Assembly (NCBI GenBank): GCA_020344955.1
Contig: CP070831.1
Span: forward strand, 1,984,022-2,028,303
Origin: Promethearchaeota archaeon
GTDB taxonomy: Archaea; Asgardarchaeota; Lokiarchaeia; Sigyniarchaeales; SOKP01
Direction: 5' to 3'
Length of the DNA stretch: 44,282 nucleotides
Shown: piece by piece, positions 16,514 through 25,778 of the stretch
Layout of the letters: every line of letters starts with the position of its first letter
Numbering within the stretch: the stretch's first letter is position 1
Notes under the pieces: generated by a model
Told to the model about the DNA's origin: nothing
Seen by the model: only the letters and a program-made list of their open reading frames with translations
The model's database searches: none
Position numbers and translations under genes: made by a program

Positions 16514-17614
16514 TTATAAGCTTTCAGCAGCAACAGTTATACTACCGGTAGATGTAGATAAACCAAAAGTATAATAATTTGATGCTGTACTATAGTCACT
16601 TGATGTTATAGTTTTTGGATTAATTCCACTTTCTGTGAATCCTCCAAATCCTATTGGAGTATAAGTGTTTGAACCTGTACTTGTAGAACAAGAAAATAAC
16701 GCACCTACATTTATTAGTATATCTCGATAATAAACACTTATACTTCCTGTAGATGTTGATATTGAACCGGTAACATTCGCACCCATTTCAATGAATTGTA
16801 AAATTCTAACAGAAATACTGCTAGTGGAAGTTTCGAGACTCCAAGTATGGTCTTTCATATATTTCATATTATAGCTACTGAAACTTATACTTCCTGTAGA
16901 AGCTGTCCCAACTAAATCTCCACCAATAATACAATTTGTAAAATTTAAGGTTAAAGAGCCAGTGGAAGTATACGCTACTAAATCTCTGGTAAAATTTACA
17001 TGTTTAGCAATTAAGGCAACACTTCCAGTACTGCTGCTCATTCCAACATCGCCTTGAAAAGTTATATTTTTTGCTGTAGTTAAGGATACTGATCCAGTAG
17101 AGGTCGCCAGATTTGTATTATTGATCATAATATTATCTGGAACATTCATGCTTGTAGAACCTGTACCAGAATAAGAATTGATATTATATACTACATCAGT
17201 TCTTAAGGTCACATTAATATGAATTTTTTGAATAAAAATAAACCAAGTTGTTGCCTTTGCATCAAGAGTGAAAGTTGTTACTTGTGTAGTACCATTTTCC
17301 CAAATTATTTGATTGAAGAAATCCCATAATGACGATCCTTTTACAAATATTCCAGCAATATGTATATCTAAATCAATTTGGACATAATAATCCGTTGGTG
17401 TTGTATTATATTTGATTAGTACGGATCCTATGTCAGAATTAATATTAATTCGTTCTATTGGCGCCGGTGAACTTGGATTGTAATAATAAGTATTCTCATA
17501 GTTAATTTCTCCCCATGTTGCAACCACTAGAATCCCTATTGCTGTTCCACCTGTAATAAGACAAGCTGCTACGATAAATAATGTAATTTTTGTACTTCTT
17601 TTCAGTTTAATCAC
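16514..17614 (-). CDS. Surface-anchored beta-repeat protein with periodic STGS motifs
   Basis: One N-terminal membrane helix (about 9-32) is followed by an ectodomain of 330 residues. From about residue 165 onward the tetrapeptide STGS occurs seven times and STSS once, mostly spaced about 20-25 residues apart and followed by alternating hydrophobics (STGSVSL, STGSVAL, STGSLTL, STGSISV). Each repeat looks like one coil of a beta-helix with a conserved turn, similar to DUF4097 adhesin-like domains. N-glycosylation sequons are frequent. It is paralogous to the protein at 9153-10145. Function could be adhesion or cell-surface recognition, inferred only from repeats and topology. Confidence 0.7.
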   Translation of the reverse strand: MIKLKRSTKITLFIVAACLITGGTAIGILVVATWGEINYENTYYYNPSSPAPIERININSDIGSVLIKYNTTPTDYYVQIDLDIHIAGIFVKGSSLWDFFNQIIWENGTTQVTTFTLDAKATTWFIFIQKIHINVTLRTDVVYNINSYSGTGSTSMNVPDNIMINNTNLATSTGSVSLTTAKNITFQGDVGMSSSTGSVALIAKHVNFTRDLVAYTSTGSLTLNFTNCIIGGDLVGTASTGSISFSSYNMKYMKDHTWSLETSTSSISVRILQFIEMGANVTGSISTSTGSISVYYRDILINVGALFSCSTSTGSNTYTPIGFGGFTESGINPKTITSSDYSTASNYYTFGLSTSTGSITVAAESL

Positions 17615-17730
17615 TTATTTTTAATTCTGTTTATATTATGAATTGAACAATCCAAACCAATATATAAATGAATTTTAGACTGATCTTTGAGTTTTCTTAT
17701 AAAAAAAGGTAGAATAGAAATTTGTCTAAT

Positions 17731-18255
17731 TCAAAGCTCATTAATAATAGATTGAGCAAATTTTTTCGCATTTTCAAGATCTTCTTCATTAGGCCTTCCT
17801 TTGAGTCTTTCTTGGTGTTCTTCAGCTTTTTTTCTCTTCTCAGGTGGTAATTTATCGAGCATGGACATGATCGTTGCTTCAGGGATACCTATATTTTCAC
17901 CCATGCAATCGAACTCCCCTATTATTATAGAATTTAATTTTTCAAGTTTTCGTTTGACCAATTTAAAAGAATCTTGATAGCTGTCGGAACTAGCATGAGT
18001 AGAGAAGAACACAAAATTTTGGGGTAATTCTTGAGCAGCATTTACTAATTCTGGCAGTGATTTATTAACACGGCTTGCATATACACCTGATCCTAAAAAA
18101 ATTATATCATAATCTTTTAAACTCATCGGGTCAACTTCTTTAACAGGCTTAAAATCAACTTCATGACCTTCTAAACCATCTTTCATACTTTGAGCAACCT
18201 TTTCTGTATTTCCTGTGTTTGAAAAATATGTAACTAAAATTTTCAAAATCATCAC
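17731..18255 (-). CDS. Flavodoxin-domain protein
   Basis: The start (MMILKILVTYFSNTGNTEKVAQ) carries the FMN phosphate loop T-x-x-N-T-G-N-T of flavodoxins. A DYDIIFLGSGVYASRV segment follows in the position of the first flavin-contacting loop, and FVFFSTHASS corresponds to the next strand. At 174 residues it has an added charged C-terminal segment of about 45 residues (PPEKRKKAEEHQERLKGRP). Flavodoxin-fold proteins carry electrons or act as HemG-like or WrbA-like oxidoreductases. The exact partner cannot be read from the context: it is followed by a surface protein and preceded by a TatD gene on the same strand, 51 bases away. Confidence 0.8.
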   Translation of the reverse strand: MMILKILVTYFSNTGNTEKVAQSMKDGLEGHEVDFKPVKEVDPMSLKDYDIIFLGSGVYASRVNKSLPELVNAAQELPQNFVFFSTHASSDSYQDSFKLVKRKLEKLNSIIIGEFDCMGENIGIPEATIMSMLDKLPPEKRKKAEEHQERLKGRPNEEDLENAKKFAQSIINEL

Positions 18256-18306
18256 TTATCTTATTCATTTTTTAATTTTAATGAATACTTAATGGTAAAT
18301 AAGATT

Positions 18307-19215
18307 TTAACCTTTAATTTCTAATTTAAAAAATTTAATTGCATTCTCTACTGTTTTTTCGCTTACCGTTTTTTGAGGAATATTATGAGAAAATGCGATT
18401 GCAGCAATCGAATATCTTACATTTGAAGGAACATTCAGCGGACCTCTTTTAAAAGGATGTTGATAATATGAATCAGTCTCAGTTACTAGCGATTCCAATG
18501 GAGAAAATTTAGTTACTCTACGCCATCTATTAAATCCATAAGCAGAACTAGGAACTGAAAGTGTAAATCCTTGATTTGGTAAAGTTCTTCCATATTCTTC
18601 TGGTCCAGAAAAACAGTGCCACATAACCCTCTGAGGTTCTATTTTGAATTCTTTTAAAATATTAAGAATTTCCTTGTTTACTCCATCCTTTTTATTAAAT
18701 CTATGTTTTGGATTTTGTCTGTCAAATTCATGTTCAGCAGCATTCCTAACATGTAAGATGTAAGGTTTCTCAAGATCTTTTGTTAATTCAAATATCTGTT
18801 TAAGCACTTCTACTTGCTTAGTTCGTTTTTTAAGAGTTTTTGCATGATGAAAATCTAAACCAATTTCCCCAATGGCTAAATATTTGTCTTGATTATTTTG
18901 AATGAAGGCAAGCCAATTCTTCCATTCTAAATCATACTTCTCTTTAGGAGTGTATGTAACTGTCTGTGGAGCCCAACCACATGTAAAACCAAAATTTCTT
19001 CCAAATTTCTTCATGAAATCTAGAGTAAAGTTTAATGTCTGCATGTCTATAGTGCTTGTAATTAGATATTGACCACCCAATTTGAAATAATTTAAATATT
19101 GTACTTTATCTGATGGTAATTGATCCCTTTTAGGACGATGAAAAGGTAGGTGACAATGTACATCGATGAATTTAAGATTTTCTTCAGGTTCAGGGATATT
19201 TATTTTTTTTGGCAT
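18307..19215 (-). CDS. TatD-family metal-dependent hydrolase
   Basis: This 302-residue TIM-barrel hydrolase has all the metal ligands seen in TatD nucleases: FIDVHCHLPFH (H-x-H, about 17-27), AIGEIGLDFH (Glu), ILHVRNA (His), MWHCFSGPEE (His) and VTETDSYY (Asp). TatD enzymes cut DNA 3'-5' and act in repair or turnover, in the cytosol. It is slightly longer than bacterial TatD (about 260), with inserts around 125-185. It lies upstream of the flavodoxin gene on the same strand and is divergent from the membrane protein at 19304. Confidence 0.85.
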   Translation of the reverse strand: MPKKINIPEPEENLKFIDVHCHLPFHRPKRDQLPSDKVQYLNYFKLGGQYLITSTIDMQTLNFTLDFMKKFGRNFGFTCGWAPQTVTYTPKEKYDLEWKNWLAFIQNNQDKYLAIGEIGLDFHHAKTLKKRTKQVEVLKQIFELTKDLEKPYILHVRNAAEHEFDRQNPKHRFNKKDGVNKEILNILKEFKIEPQRVMWHCFSGPEEYGRTLPNQGFTLSVPSSAYGFNRWRRVTKFSPLESLVTETDSYYQHPFKRGPLNVPSNVRYSIAAIAFSHNIPQKTVSEKTVENAIKFFKLEIKG

Positions 19216-19303
19216 TTTACTTTAAAAGAAAAGACTATTTTGAAATTTACAGTTGGTTAAATTTTTAAATAAATTGTTTTATTAAGATTTTATCAATTCA
19301 ATT

Positions 19304-20233
19304 ATGAATGAATCTAAAATGACAGGGGAAACAGAAAGTAGAGAAGGAATAAAGAAATTTCTAAGCACCATATTTGGTTTTTTAATTTCATTAGCAATTT
19401 TCGTAGTAATTTATGTTTTATCGATATTACAAAGAGATTGGATGATAGGAGATTTGATTCCACCTGAGTATGTAACTCACTTTGTAGCTATTCTACCAGG
19501 ACCATTATGGACTGATACAATTTTATTATATTTATTTCCAATAGCTTCATTTGCCGTTTTCTATTTCATTTCTCCTTATACAACTATATTTTTCATAAAA
19601 TTACATCAACTTATATACCGGTCTAAAAAGCGTTTTAATTATGGTATTGTCAAGTTAGGATCTCAAATGAAGCCTTTTATGATATTTCGAAGATCTCTAA
19701 TTGTGAGTCTATTTTCTTTTAGCATTAGTGCCCTAATAGTTCAAGCAGGTGGTTGGAGTTTGTTTAGGGCAGGTGGAGTATTGAATCCAATATTAAATGA
19801 AGCAGAAGGAATATTCTTAGGAACTTTCTTTATTATACCTTTTGTTTTGTTATTATTCTTCCCAATTTGGTTATTAGAAGACTCTGGAGTGGTAATATTT
19901 CGAAATTATCCCGAAAAACGAAGGCCCCCCATTATTGAGGGAACCCATGCTCCATATATAAATGTTCTTCAAGGTTATGCAGGGATTTCCACAATTATAA
20001 TTCTTATTACTTATGTCACAGCAACACTAGCAGAATCTGGTCTTGGTCCAGCAGTTCTAACTCCAATTATCTTAATTGTACTACCATTTTTCATCACAGG
20101 TCTTTTTTCTTTTGCTGTTTATTTCTATGAAAAGAATATTCCAAAACTATTGAATAAAATCCAACCACGCCTGGATAAACTAAATCTTTCCGACATTGAA
20201 ATTCCTAAATTTAATGAAATGAAAAAGAATTAA
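19304..20233 (+). CDS. Polytopic membrane protein, unknown
   Basis: This 309-residue protein has about six hydrophobic helices (roughly 20-42, 72-92, 130-150, 170-195, 225-245 and 250-272) and a hydrophilic C-terminal tail of about 30 residues. A cytosolic loop has a basic KLHQLIYRSKKRF segment, and another reads RNYPEKRRPPIIEGTHAPY, which may be a conserved functional loop. No transporter or enzyme family was recognised. It shares a divergent promoter region of about 90 bases with the TatD gene and is followed by a coiled-coil gene 107 bases downstream. Confidence 0.65.
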   Translation: MNESKMTGETESREGIKKFLSTIFGFLISLAIFVVIYVLSILQRDWMIGDLIPPEYVTHFVAILPGPLWTDTILLYLFPIASFAVFYFISPYTTIFFIKLHQLIYRSKKRFNYGIVKLGSQMKPFMIFRRSLIVSLFSFSISALIVQAGGWSLFRAGGVLNPILNEAEGIFLGTFFIIPFVLLLFFPIWLLEDSGVVIFRNYPEKRRPPIIEGTHAPYINVLQGYAGISTIIILITYVTATLAESGLGPAVLTPIILIVLPFFITGLFSFAVYFYEKNIPKLLNKIQPRLDKLNLSDIEIPKFNEMKKN

Positions 20234-20340
20234 TCAAAAATATTAATAAAATTCTTGTTTTTCCTTTTTTTTCCTTTTAAGGTTATATTAGATAACATAG
20301 TAACTAATTCTTTAAATAGTGTCCTTTATTAAAAACTATT

Positions 20341-20754
20341 ATGAGTGATCCTTTAAAATCCAAACTCAAGGAGTTAGATATAAAAAAGAAGGAATTACAG
20401 CCGAAAATTGATGAGATTAATTCAAAAAGAGAAGAAGAAATCGAAAATGTCAATAAAAAATACGATCATATGATATATGACATAAACTATACTGCTCAGC
20501 AACTAGAAAATGAATTCTATAATGATCTAATTAAATCTTTTGTAGAGATTGTTACCAGAGAATTCGATAGAAAAAGAAGTTCGGATATTTATGAAGTATC
20601 CGATGAATTTCAAGATTATAAAGAATCTATTGGTGAATTTGAAATATTTCCAGAAGAATTGATAAATAGATTGCAAAAAGTAATTAACGGAAATCCAATT
20701 GAAGATATAATGTATGATCTTGATAAAATTCAACAAAAATATTTGAGAACTTAA
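20341..20754 (+). CDS. Coiled-coil protein, unknown
   Basis: This is a 137-residue charged protein. Residues 1-60 form a heptad-rich coiled coil (KSKLKELDIKKKELQPKIDE and following), and the C-terminal part is a more globular acidic helical region. There is no signal peptide, membrane helix or metal motif. A TATA-like stretch (tctttaaatag) lies about 30 bases before the ATG. It resembles the coiled-coil protein at 21696-22109 in composition only. Function is unknown. Confidence 0.55.
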   Translation: MSDPLKSKLKELDIKKKELQPKIDEINSKREEEIENVNKKYDHMIYDINYTAQQLENEFYNDLIKSFVEIVTREFDRKRSSDIYEVSDEFQDYKESIGEFEIFPEELINRLQKVINGNPIEDIMYDLDKIQQKYLRT

Positions 20755-20905
20755 TCCCATAATATTTGAATTTAATCCTCAGATTACTGCGATGAATTAC
20801 GAATCAAACATGCTCTTTTTATGATAATATTTGGATATTACATAGGTAAATATGTATATTTGTATCTCTTGGATTATAGTTAAAAACACTTAGAGTTGTT
20901 AAATC

Positions 20906-21049
20906 ATGGAGTTATTTGAAGAAGAAGTAGAAATATATAATTCCAAAATGCGGCTTTTGAATTGGCTTTATGATGAACTTAGAATACATCCAGAGATTTC
21001 TAAAGATTTAATTAATGAAAAAGGTCAAAAATTACCTTTAAACCTCTAA
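20906..21049 (+). CDS. Small hypothetical protein (47 residues)
   Basis: The open frame ATG 20906 to TAA 21049 encodes MELFEEEVEIYNSKMRLLNW, then YDELRIHPEISKDLINEKG and LPLNL. It is acidic and helix-forming, with an amphipathic pattern and codon use like its neighbours. It ends six bases before the convergent Pcp-like gene and fills a gap otherwise empty of genes. No family was recognised; it may be a small protein-binding helix or a chance frame. Confidence 0.4.
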   Translation: MELFEEEVEIYNSKMRLLNWLYDELRIHPEISKDLINEKGQKLPLNL

Positions 21050-21055
21050 AAAGTC

Positions 21056-21610
21056 TTAAAAATATATCTTTATTATAGATTTTAATATACTTTCAACTTT
21101 TTTAATATAATTAAAAATATCTCCCTTCTCTGGAATATGAATAAAAATAACTGGATACTCCTTTTTTGAAAGATAAAGTGCCCAATAATAGAGATAATTA
21201 CATAAATAGAAGCCGGGGAAAAATGAAATTGAAATTAATTTTTTGTCTTCAAGATATGAGTATATCTGATTCAGATTTAATGATGTTTTGATCCATGGAG
21301 AATAATTCATTTTTATACATCCAAATTTGAATTTATTTTCATTATCTAGACCAATCTTAAAATTCCATCCTAGTGTCTCAAGGTGAATTTTTTTACTAGA
21401 GTGAATCCCTAGGAGAATTACTAGACTTAATTTTTTATTAAATTTTAATAAAAAGTTCTTGTATTCTTTAATACTTTGTTTCCAGCTTACAGGTATTATT
21501 CTTTTAATAATTTGAAATCCGTTATTATTAAATCGAAATTTTTTAACAAGTTCACTACTTAAATTTGTAGTGTTATTCCCATATGGATCAAATCCAGTTA
21601 ATAATATCAA
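21056..21610 (-). CDS. Pyroglutamyl-peptidase I-like cysteine peptidase (C15)
   Basis: The protein begins ILLTGFDPYGNNTTNLS, matching the C15 start TGF-PFG----NPS. The catalytic residues appear to be present: Glu in KIHLETLGWNF (compare TLERVA-N), Cys in the block FPGFYLCNYLYYWAL (compare AG-YLCN---Y), and His in VIFIHIPE (compare FIHVP). Members remove N-terminal pyroglutamate from peptides in the cytosol. At 184 residues it is shorter than the usual 200-215, and the AGGR-type loop is altered (LGIHSSKKI). It is probably active, but the divergence leaves room for another substrate. Confidence 0.7.
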   Translation of the reverse strand: MILLTGFDPYGNNTTNLSSELVKKFRFNNNGFQIIKRIIPVSWKQSIKEYKNFLLKFNKKLSLVILLGIHSSKKIHLETLGWNFKIGLDNENKFKFGCIKMNYSPWIKTSLNLNQIYSYLEDKKLISISFFPGFYLCNYLYYWALYLSKKEYPVIFIHIPEKGDIFNYIKKVESILKSIIKIYF

Positions 21611-21695
21611 AATTATGTTAATTAAGTCAATTTTAAATAAAAAATTTTAAAAAAAATATATGAAAAAGAAGATAAAATATTGTTTTTAAATTAAA

Positions 21696-22109
21696 TTATT
21701 CTGCTGATTTAGCTCTTTCTTTTTCCAAGGCTACTAATTGTTTTTCTAGAGCCTTAATCTCAACTTGAACTGCTTTAATCTGGTTTTTCTTGTCATTTTC
21801 AATTTCTTTCAATTTTGCATTTAAAGCTTTTGCCTTTTCACTTTTCAACTGAGCGAGTTTTTTTGCTGCTTCTTTAGCAGATGCAATCTTATCTTTCTTT
21901 TTCTGAGCCCATTCCTCAGCTTTTTGAATCGCCTCATCTCTTAATTGGTCTTCTTCATTAAACGTTGTTTGTGCTTCTTCAATTTGAACGTCGTATTCTT
22001 CTTCGATTTCAGCTTCTGCTGAAGCATCTCTTTTTGAAGCTTCTTCCTCTATTCTAGTGATTTCATCTTCCTTTGCGCTAATCTGACCTCTAATATATTC
22101 TTCAGACAT
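21696..22109 (-). CDS. Coiled-coil protein, unknown
   Basis: Almost the whole 137-residue chain is one charged coiled coil rich in Ala, Glu, Lys and Gln (EDEITRIEEEASKRD, EEWAQKKKDKIASAKEAAKK, IKALEKQLVALEKERAK). It is soluble, with no cysteines and no membrane helix. It recalls small Asgard coiled-coil proteins such as ESCRT-type or V-ATPase stalk helices, but no specific family is supported. It is preceded by 86 bases of AT-rich DNA after the Pcp gene. Function unknown. Confidence 0.6.
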   Translation of the reverse strand: MSEEYIRGQISAKEDEITRIEEEASKRDASAEAEIEEEYDVQIEEAQTTFNEEDQLRDEAIQKAEEWAQKKKDKIASAKEAAKKLAQLKSEKAKALNAKLKEIENDKKNQIKAVQVEIKALEKQLVALEKERAKSAE

Positions 22110-22275
22110 TTAACATCAATTTTTTATAATTTTCAAATTAATTATTTTCTTTGATATTTCTGTTAAACTATCAAATCTTTTAAATTTTAGGCTTGTTATA
22201 CCCTCTTTAAGTTAACTAGCTTTTTAAACTTTTTACAAGTTAACTCAAAAAATATTTTTAAGAGGGCTAAAAATT

Positions 22276-22806
22276 TTATTTATTTTGTACAGTGAATTCC
22301 CAAGCACACCAATAATTCTCTGGATGTTTATCAGGAGGACATGCTATACAGTTAGTCTCAATACGAGGATCTATAGTTTTAGCAAATAAACTATATTCTG
22401 GTATGCCTACTTGTTTGCAAGGGAAATCTGGAAGACCCTTACGTTTCCTGGCAGACTGAACTCGGCAATCATTCATTCTGAATAAACATTTATTGTCTGA
22501 AATCTTAACAACTTCTTGCTTATTAATATTAGCATAAACCCTATATTTTAAAGCTTTAATTAAAGCAGGAATTCCACCATTTTGAGGTATTTTAAATCGA
22601 TTCATTATTCTTTTTGCCTCAATAACCGTAAAACGTTCCCATTGTTTTACATCAAGCTCAATTGCCTTTTCAAGCCCATATTCCGATTCTACTGCTTGAA
22701 ACCATGTTCCATCAATTGCTAACCAATTTTTAGAAAGATCTTCGATATAGTCTAATAAAACTTCTTTAGAAAACGATTTTAAATCTTCTCTCAATTCTAT
22801 CAACAT
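22276..22806 (-). CDS. Cys-rich DUF6125-like protein
   Basis: This 176-residue protein has an N-terminal helical part (KNWLAIDGTWFQAVESEYGL, then WERFTVIEAKRIM) and a C-terminal cysteine-rich part: CLFRMNDCRVQSARKRKGLP, then DFPCKQVGIPEYS, then TNCIACPP and YWCAWEF. The seven cysteines could bind a metal or Fe-S centre. The overall pattern matches the family named DUF6125, common in anaerobic bacteria and archaea and not biochemically characterised. That assignment is from memory of the family motif, not a search. It is divergent from aconitase, 202 bases upstream. Confidence 0.65.
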   Translation of the reverse strand: MLIELREDLKSFSKEVLLDYIEDLSKNWLAIDGTWFQAVESEYGLEKAIELDVKQWERFTVIEAKRIMNRFKIPQNGGIPALIKALKYRVYANINKQEVVKISDNKCLFRMNDCRVQSARKRKGLPDFPCKQVGIPEYSLFAKTIDPRIETNCIACPPDKHPENYWCAWEFTVQNK

Positions 22807-23008
22807 TTAACATAAAATAAAATTAATTTTGAAAATTATTGAAAATTTAAATAGTTAAACCTATTTAATTAATAATCTCTTAGACTAAAACCTACGGGGA
22901 TAAAAATGGGTGTTCTCCAAAAGAAAAATTTAATAGCATTTTAATTTTAATTATTTTAGCATCTATTTTATCCAGAAATACAAATAAAATTGAAAATGGT
23001 TGAATAAA

Positions 23009-24940
23009 ATGGGAAAGACTTTAACAGAAAAAATATTAGAACAACATCTAGTTGAGGGTCAATTAGAAAAGGGAACTGATATTGCCATCAAAATAGACCA
23101 AACATTAACCCAAGATGCTACTGGTACTATGGCATATTTACAATTTGAAGCTATGGGAGTTTCGCGTGTTCAAACTGAATTATCAGTAAGTTATGTCGAT
23201 CATAATACCTTACAAACTGATTTTAAAAATCCCGATGATCATAGATATCTTCAAAGTATTGCTGCAAAATACGGTTTGTATTTCTCACGCCCAGGAAATG
23301 GAATTTGTCATCAACTTCATCTTGAACGATTTGCTCGACCTGGAAGAACTTTATTAGGTAGCGATAGTCATACACCAACAGGAGGAGGTGTTGGTTCAAT
23401 TGCAATTGGAGCTGGAGGCCTTGATGTCGCTGCAGCTATGGCGGGTGAATCATTTCGCCTAAAAATGCCTAATATCGTTAATGTATACCTTACAGGTAAA
23501 CTTCCAGATTTTGTATCTGCAAAAGATGTAATTTTAGAAGTATTAAGAAGAATCGGAGTAAAAGGAGCAGTAAACAAGGTTTTAGAATATACTGGCCCAG
23601 GAATAAAAACACTAAGCGTACCAGAAAGAGGTACTATAACTAATATGGGAACTGAAACTGGAGCAACAACATCAATTTTTCCTTCTGATGAGATTACTAA
23701 AGAATTTTTAGAAGCCCAAGAAAGAGGAGATCAATGGATTCAATTAGAACCAGATAATGATGCATTATATGATGAAAAAATTGAAATAAATCTAAATGAA
23801 TTAGAACCTCTTATTGCTGAACCACATAGTCCTGGTAAAGTTAAAACAGTTAGAGAGTTAGAAGGGATGAATGTAGATCAAGTTTGTATTGGGAGTTGTA
23901 CTAATTCTTCATTAAGAGATTTAAAAATAGCAGCAAATATGTTAAAAGGAAAGACAATCGCTCTGAATACAGTCTTAACTGTATCTCCAGGGTCAAGACA
24001 AGTAGTTGATCATATGGTTGAATCGGGTGAAATGAGTTATATGGTAAAAGCTGGAGCAAGAATATTAGAAAATGCATGTGGTCCTTGTATTGGAATGGGT
24101 TTAGCACCCAAAAGTAATGCAGTCTCCCTAAGAACGTTTAACAGAAACTTTCTAGGTCGATCAGGTACTAAAAGCGCTAATGCATATTTAGTAAGTCCAG
24201 AAACGGCAGCAATTGCTGCTATTGAAGGAAAAATAACTGATCCGCGAAAGTTTGGTACATTACCTAAATTCACCATGCCAAAGAAGTTTTTAGTAAATGA
24301 CAACATGATTGTTCCACCTTTACCTCCTGAAAAAGCTAAAGATGTGGAAATTGTAAGAGGTCCTAATATCAAACCTTTACCTGAATTTAATCCTTTGCCA
24401 AATAAATTAGACGGAGAAGTACTCTTGAAAGTTGAAGATGATATAACTACTGATCATATTATGCCTGCTGGGGCTAAAATCTTACCATTAAGAAGTAATA
24501 TACCAGAAATAAGCAAATTTGTGTTTAATGTAGTTGATGAATCTTTCCATGACAGGTCTCTTGAAAAAGGAGGAGGTTTTATTGTTGGAGGGGATAATTA
24601 TGGTCAGGGTTCAAGTCGTGAACATGCAGCAATTGCTCCTAAATATCTTGGAATAAAAGCAGTCATAGTAAAGAGTTTTGCTCGCATACATCTAGCAAAT
24701 CTTGTAAACTTTGGGATTGTACCTTTGACTTTTGTAAATAAAGAAGACTATAACAACATTGAACAAGGAGATCAATTTGAGATTGATATAACTACTATAA
24801 AATCTGGCAAGGTTTCATTAAAAAACATCACAAAAAATGTTGATTTTGAATTGAAACATTCTCTTAGTGATCAAGGTTTAGAAGAGTTGATGGCTGGTGG
24901 TAAATTAACCCTTATAAAACAAAAACATGCTCAATTTTAG
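23009..24940 (+). CDS. Aconitate hydratase
   Basis: The enzyme isomerises citrate and isocitrate through a [4Fe-4S] cluster. From the ATG at 23009 (MGKTLTEKILEQHLVEG) the protein has 643 residues, the size of the shorter aconitases found in many anaerobes and archaea. Visible are LLGSDSHTPTGGG near 112, cluster ligands in GSCTNSS (Cys about 297) and CGPCIGMG (Cys about 357 and 360), and the swivel-domain motifs DDITTDHIMPAG and QGSSREHAA. The TTG at 23000 is three codons upstream and less likely. It is the only TCA gene in its neighbourhood, but ATP-citrate lyase, fumarase and isocitrate dehydrogenase occur later in the window. A T-run terminator follows. Confidence 0.92.
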   Translation: MGKTLTEKILEQHLVEGQLEKGTDIAIKIDQTLTQDATGTMAYLQFEAMGVSRVQTELSVSYVDHNTLQTDFKNPDDHRYLQSIAAKYGLYFSRPGNGICHQLHLERFARPGRTLLGSDSHTPTGGGVGSIAIGAGGLDVAAAMAGESFRLKMPNIVNVYLTGKLPDFVSAKDVILEVLRRIGVKGAVNKVLEYTGPGIKTLSVPERGTITNMGTETGATTSIFPSDEITKEFLEAQERGDQWIQLEPDNDALYDEKIEINLNELEPLIAEPHSPGKVKTVRELEGMNVDQVCIGSCTNSSLRDLKIAANMLKGKTIALNTVLTVSPGSRQVVDHMVESGEMSYMVKAGARILENACGPCIGMGLAPKSNAVSLRTFNRNFLGRSGTKSANAYLVSPETAAIAAIEGKITDPRKFGTLPKFTMPKKFLVNDNMIVPPLPPEKAKDVEIVRGPNIKPLPEFNPLPNKLDGEVLLKVEDDITTDHIMPAGAKILPLRSNIPEISKFVFNVVDESFHDRSLEKGGGFIVGGDNYGQGSSREHAAIAPKYLGIKAVIVKSFARIHLANLVNFGIVPLTFVNKEDYNNIEQGDQFEIDITTIKSGKVSLKNITKNVDFELKHSLSDQGLEELMAGGKLTLIKQKHAQF

Positions 24941-24952
24941 ATATTATACAAA

Positions 24953-24960
24953 TTTTTTTT
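24953..24960 (+). terminator. T-run terminator after aconitase
   Basis: Eight consecutive T bases occur 13 bases after the aconitase stop, followed by further T-rich sequence. Archaeal RNA polymerase terminates at such T-tracts. The next gene's ATG at 24982 is only 20 bases further, so read-through is possible. Confidence 0.4.
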
Positions 24961-24981
24961 ACTTCTTTTATATTTAACATT

Positions 24982-25767
24982 ATGATGTTTGATAAAAAAT
25001 TCAAACAAGATCCTAAAAAGCGATTTTCTTCAAGAGTAGAGAAGTATATTAAATATAGACCTGGATATCCACAGGAAATAATCAAATTTTTGAAAGAAAA
25101 AAATATTTTATCTAAAGAGTCTGTAAATGCAGATATTGGGTCAGGAACAGGTATTTTGAGTGAATTATTTCTAAAAGAGGGTAATTTGGTTTATGGAGTT
25201 GAACCAAATATCGATATGAGAAAAGCTGGGGAAAATATGCTTTCCAAATATTCAAATTTTATTAGCATTGATGGATCTGCAGAAGACACTACGTTAAAAC
25301 CAAAAACTATTGATATTATAGCAGCAGGGCAAGCATTTCATTGGTTTAATTTGGATAAAACCAAATTAGAATTTCAACGTATTCTCAAACCAGAAAGTTG
25401 GGTTGTATTAATATGGAATCGTCGAAAAAAGGAGATAAATGAATTTTTAAAAGAATATGAAAAATTTCTCTTGAAATATGGAACAGATTATAAGGCGATA
25501 GAGAAGAGTAAACTTGATTTTGAAAAATTTTTTGGAGGGAATCAATTAAAAATAAAGTATCAAATAGAAAATTTTGATAATTTTCAAATATTTGATTATG
25601 AAGGTTTAGAGGGGAGATTACTCTCTACATCATATATACCTTTAGATGATAATCCAAAATATAATAATATGATATCTGATTTAAAGCAATTATTTAAAAA
25701 GCATCAAAAAAAAGGATTTATTAGGTTCGAATACAAGACTGAAGTTATATACGGTCAATTGACATAA
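24982..25767 (+). CDS. Class I SAM-dependent methyltransferase
   Basis: This 261-residue protein has motif I in VNADIGSGTGILSELFLKEG (about 51-70), motif II ending in VEPN, and a later ISIDGSAEDTTLKPKTIDI block. The IIAAGQAFHWFNLDKT segment corresponds to motif IV of the UbiE/YcgJ-like group, and RILKPESWVVLIWNRR is typical of that group. The ATG-ATG start (MMFDKKFKQDPKKRFSSRVEKY) also resembles small-molecule methyltransferases acting on lipids or quinones. The substrate cannot be inferred. It follows aconitase closely but is probably unrelated to it. Confidence 0.85.
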   Translation: MMFDKKFKQDPKKRFSSRVEKYIKYRPGYPQEIIKFLKEKNILSKESVNADIGSGTGILSELFLKEGNLVYGVEPNIDMRKAGENMLSKYSNFISIDGSAEDTTLKPKTIDIIAAGQAFHWFNLDKTKLEFQRILKPESWVVLIWNRRKKEINEFLKEYEKFLLKYGTDYKAIEKSKLDFEKFFGGNQLKIKYQIENFDNFQIFDYEGLEGRLLSTSYIPLDDNPKYNNMISDLKQLFKKHQKKGFIRFEYKTEVIYGQLT

Positions 25768-25778
25768 TTTAAAAAGCA

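Noticed and set aside
22906..22944. Twelve-codon ATG frame in front of aconitase, as a possible leader peptide or riboswitch
   Set aside because: No conserved fold or regulatory codons are visible and the frame is within chance expectation.
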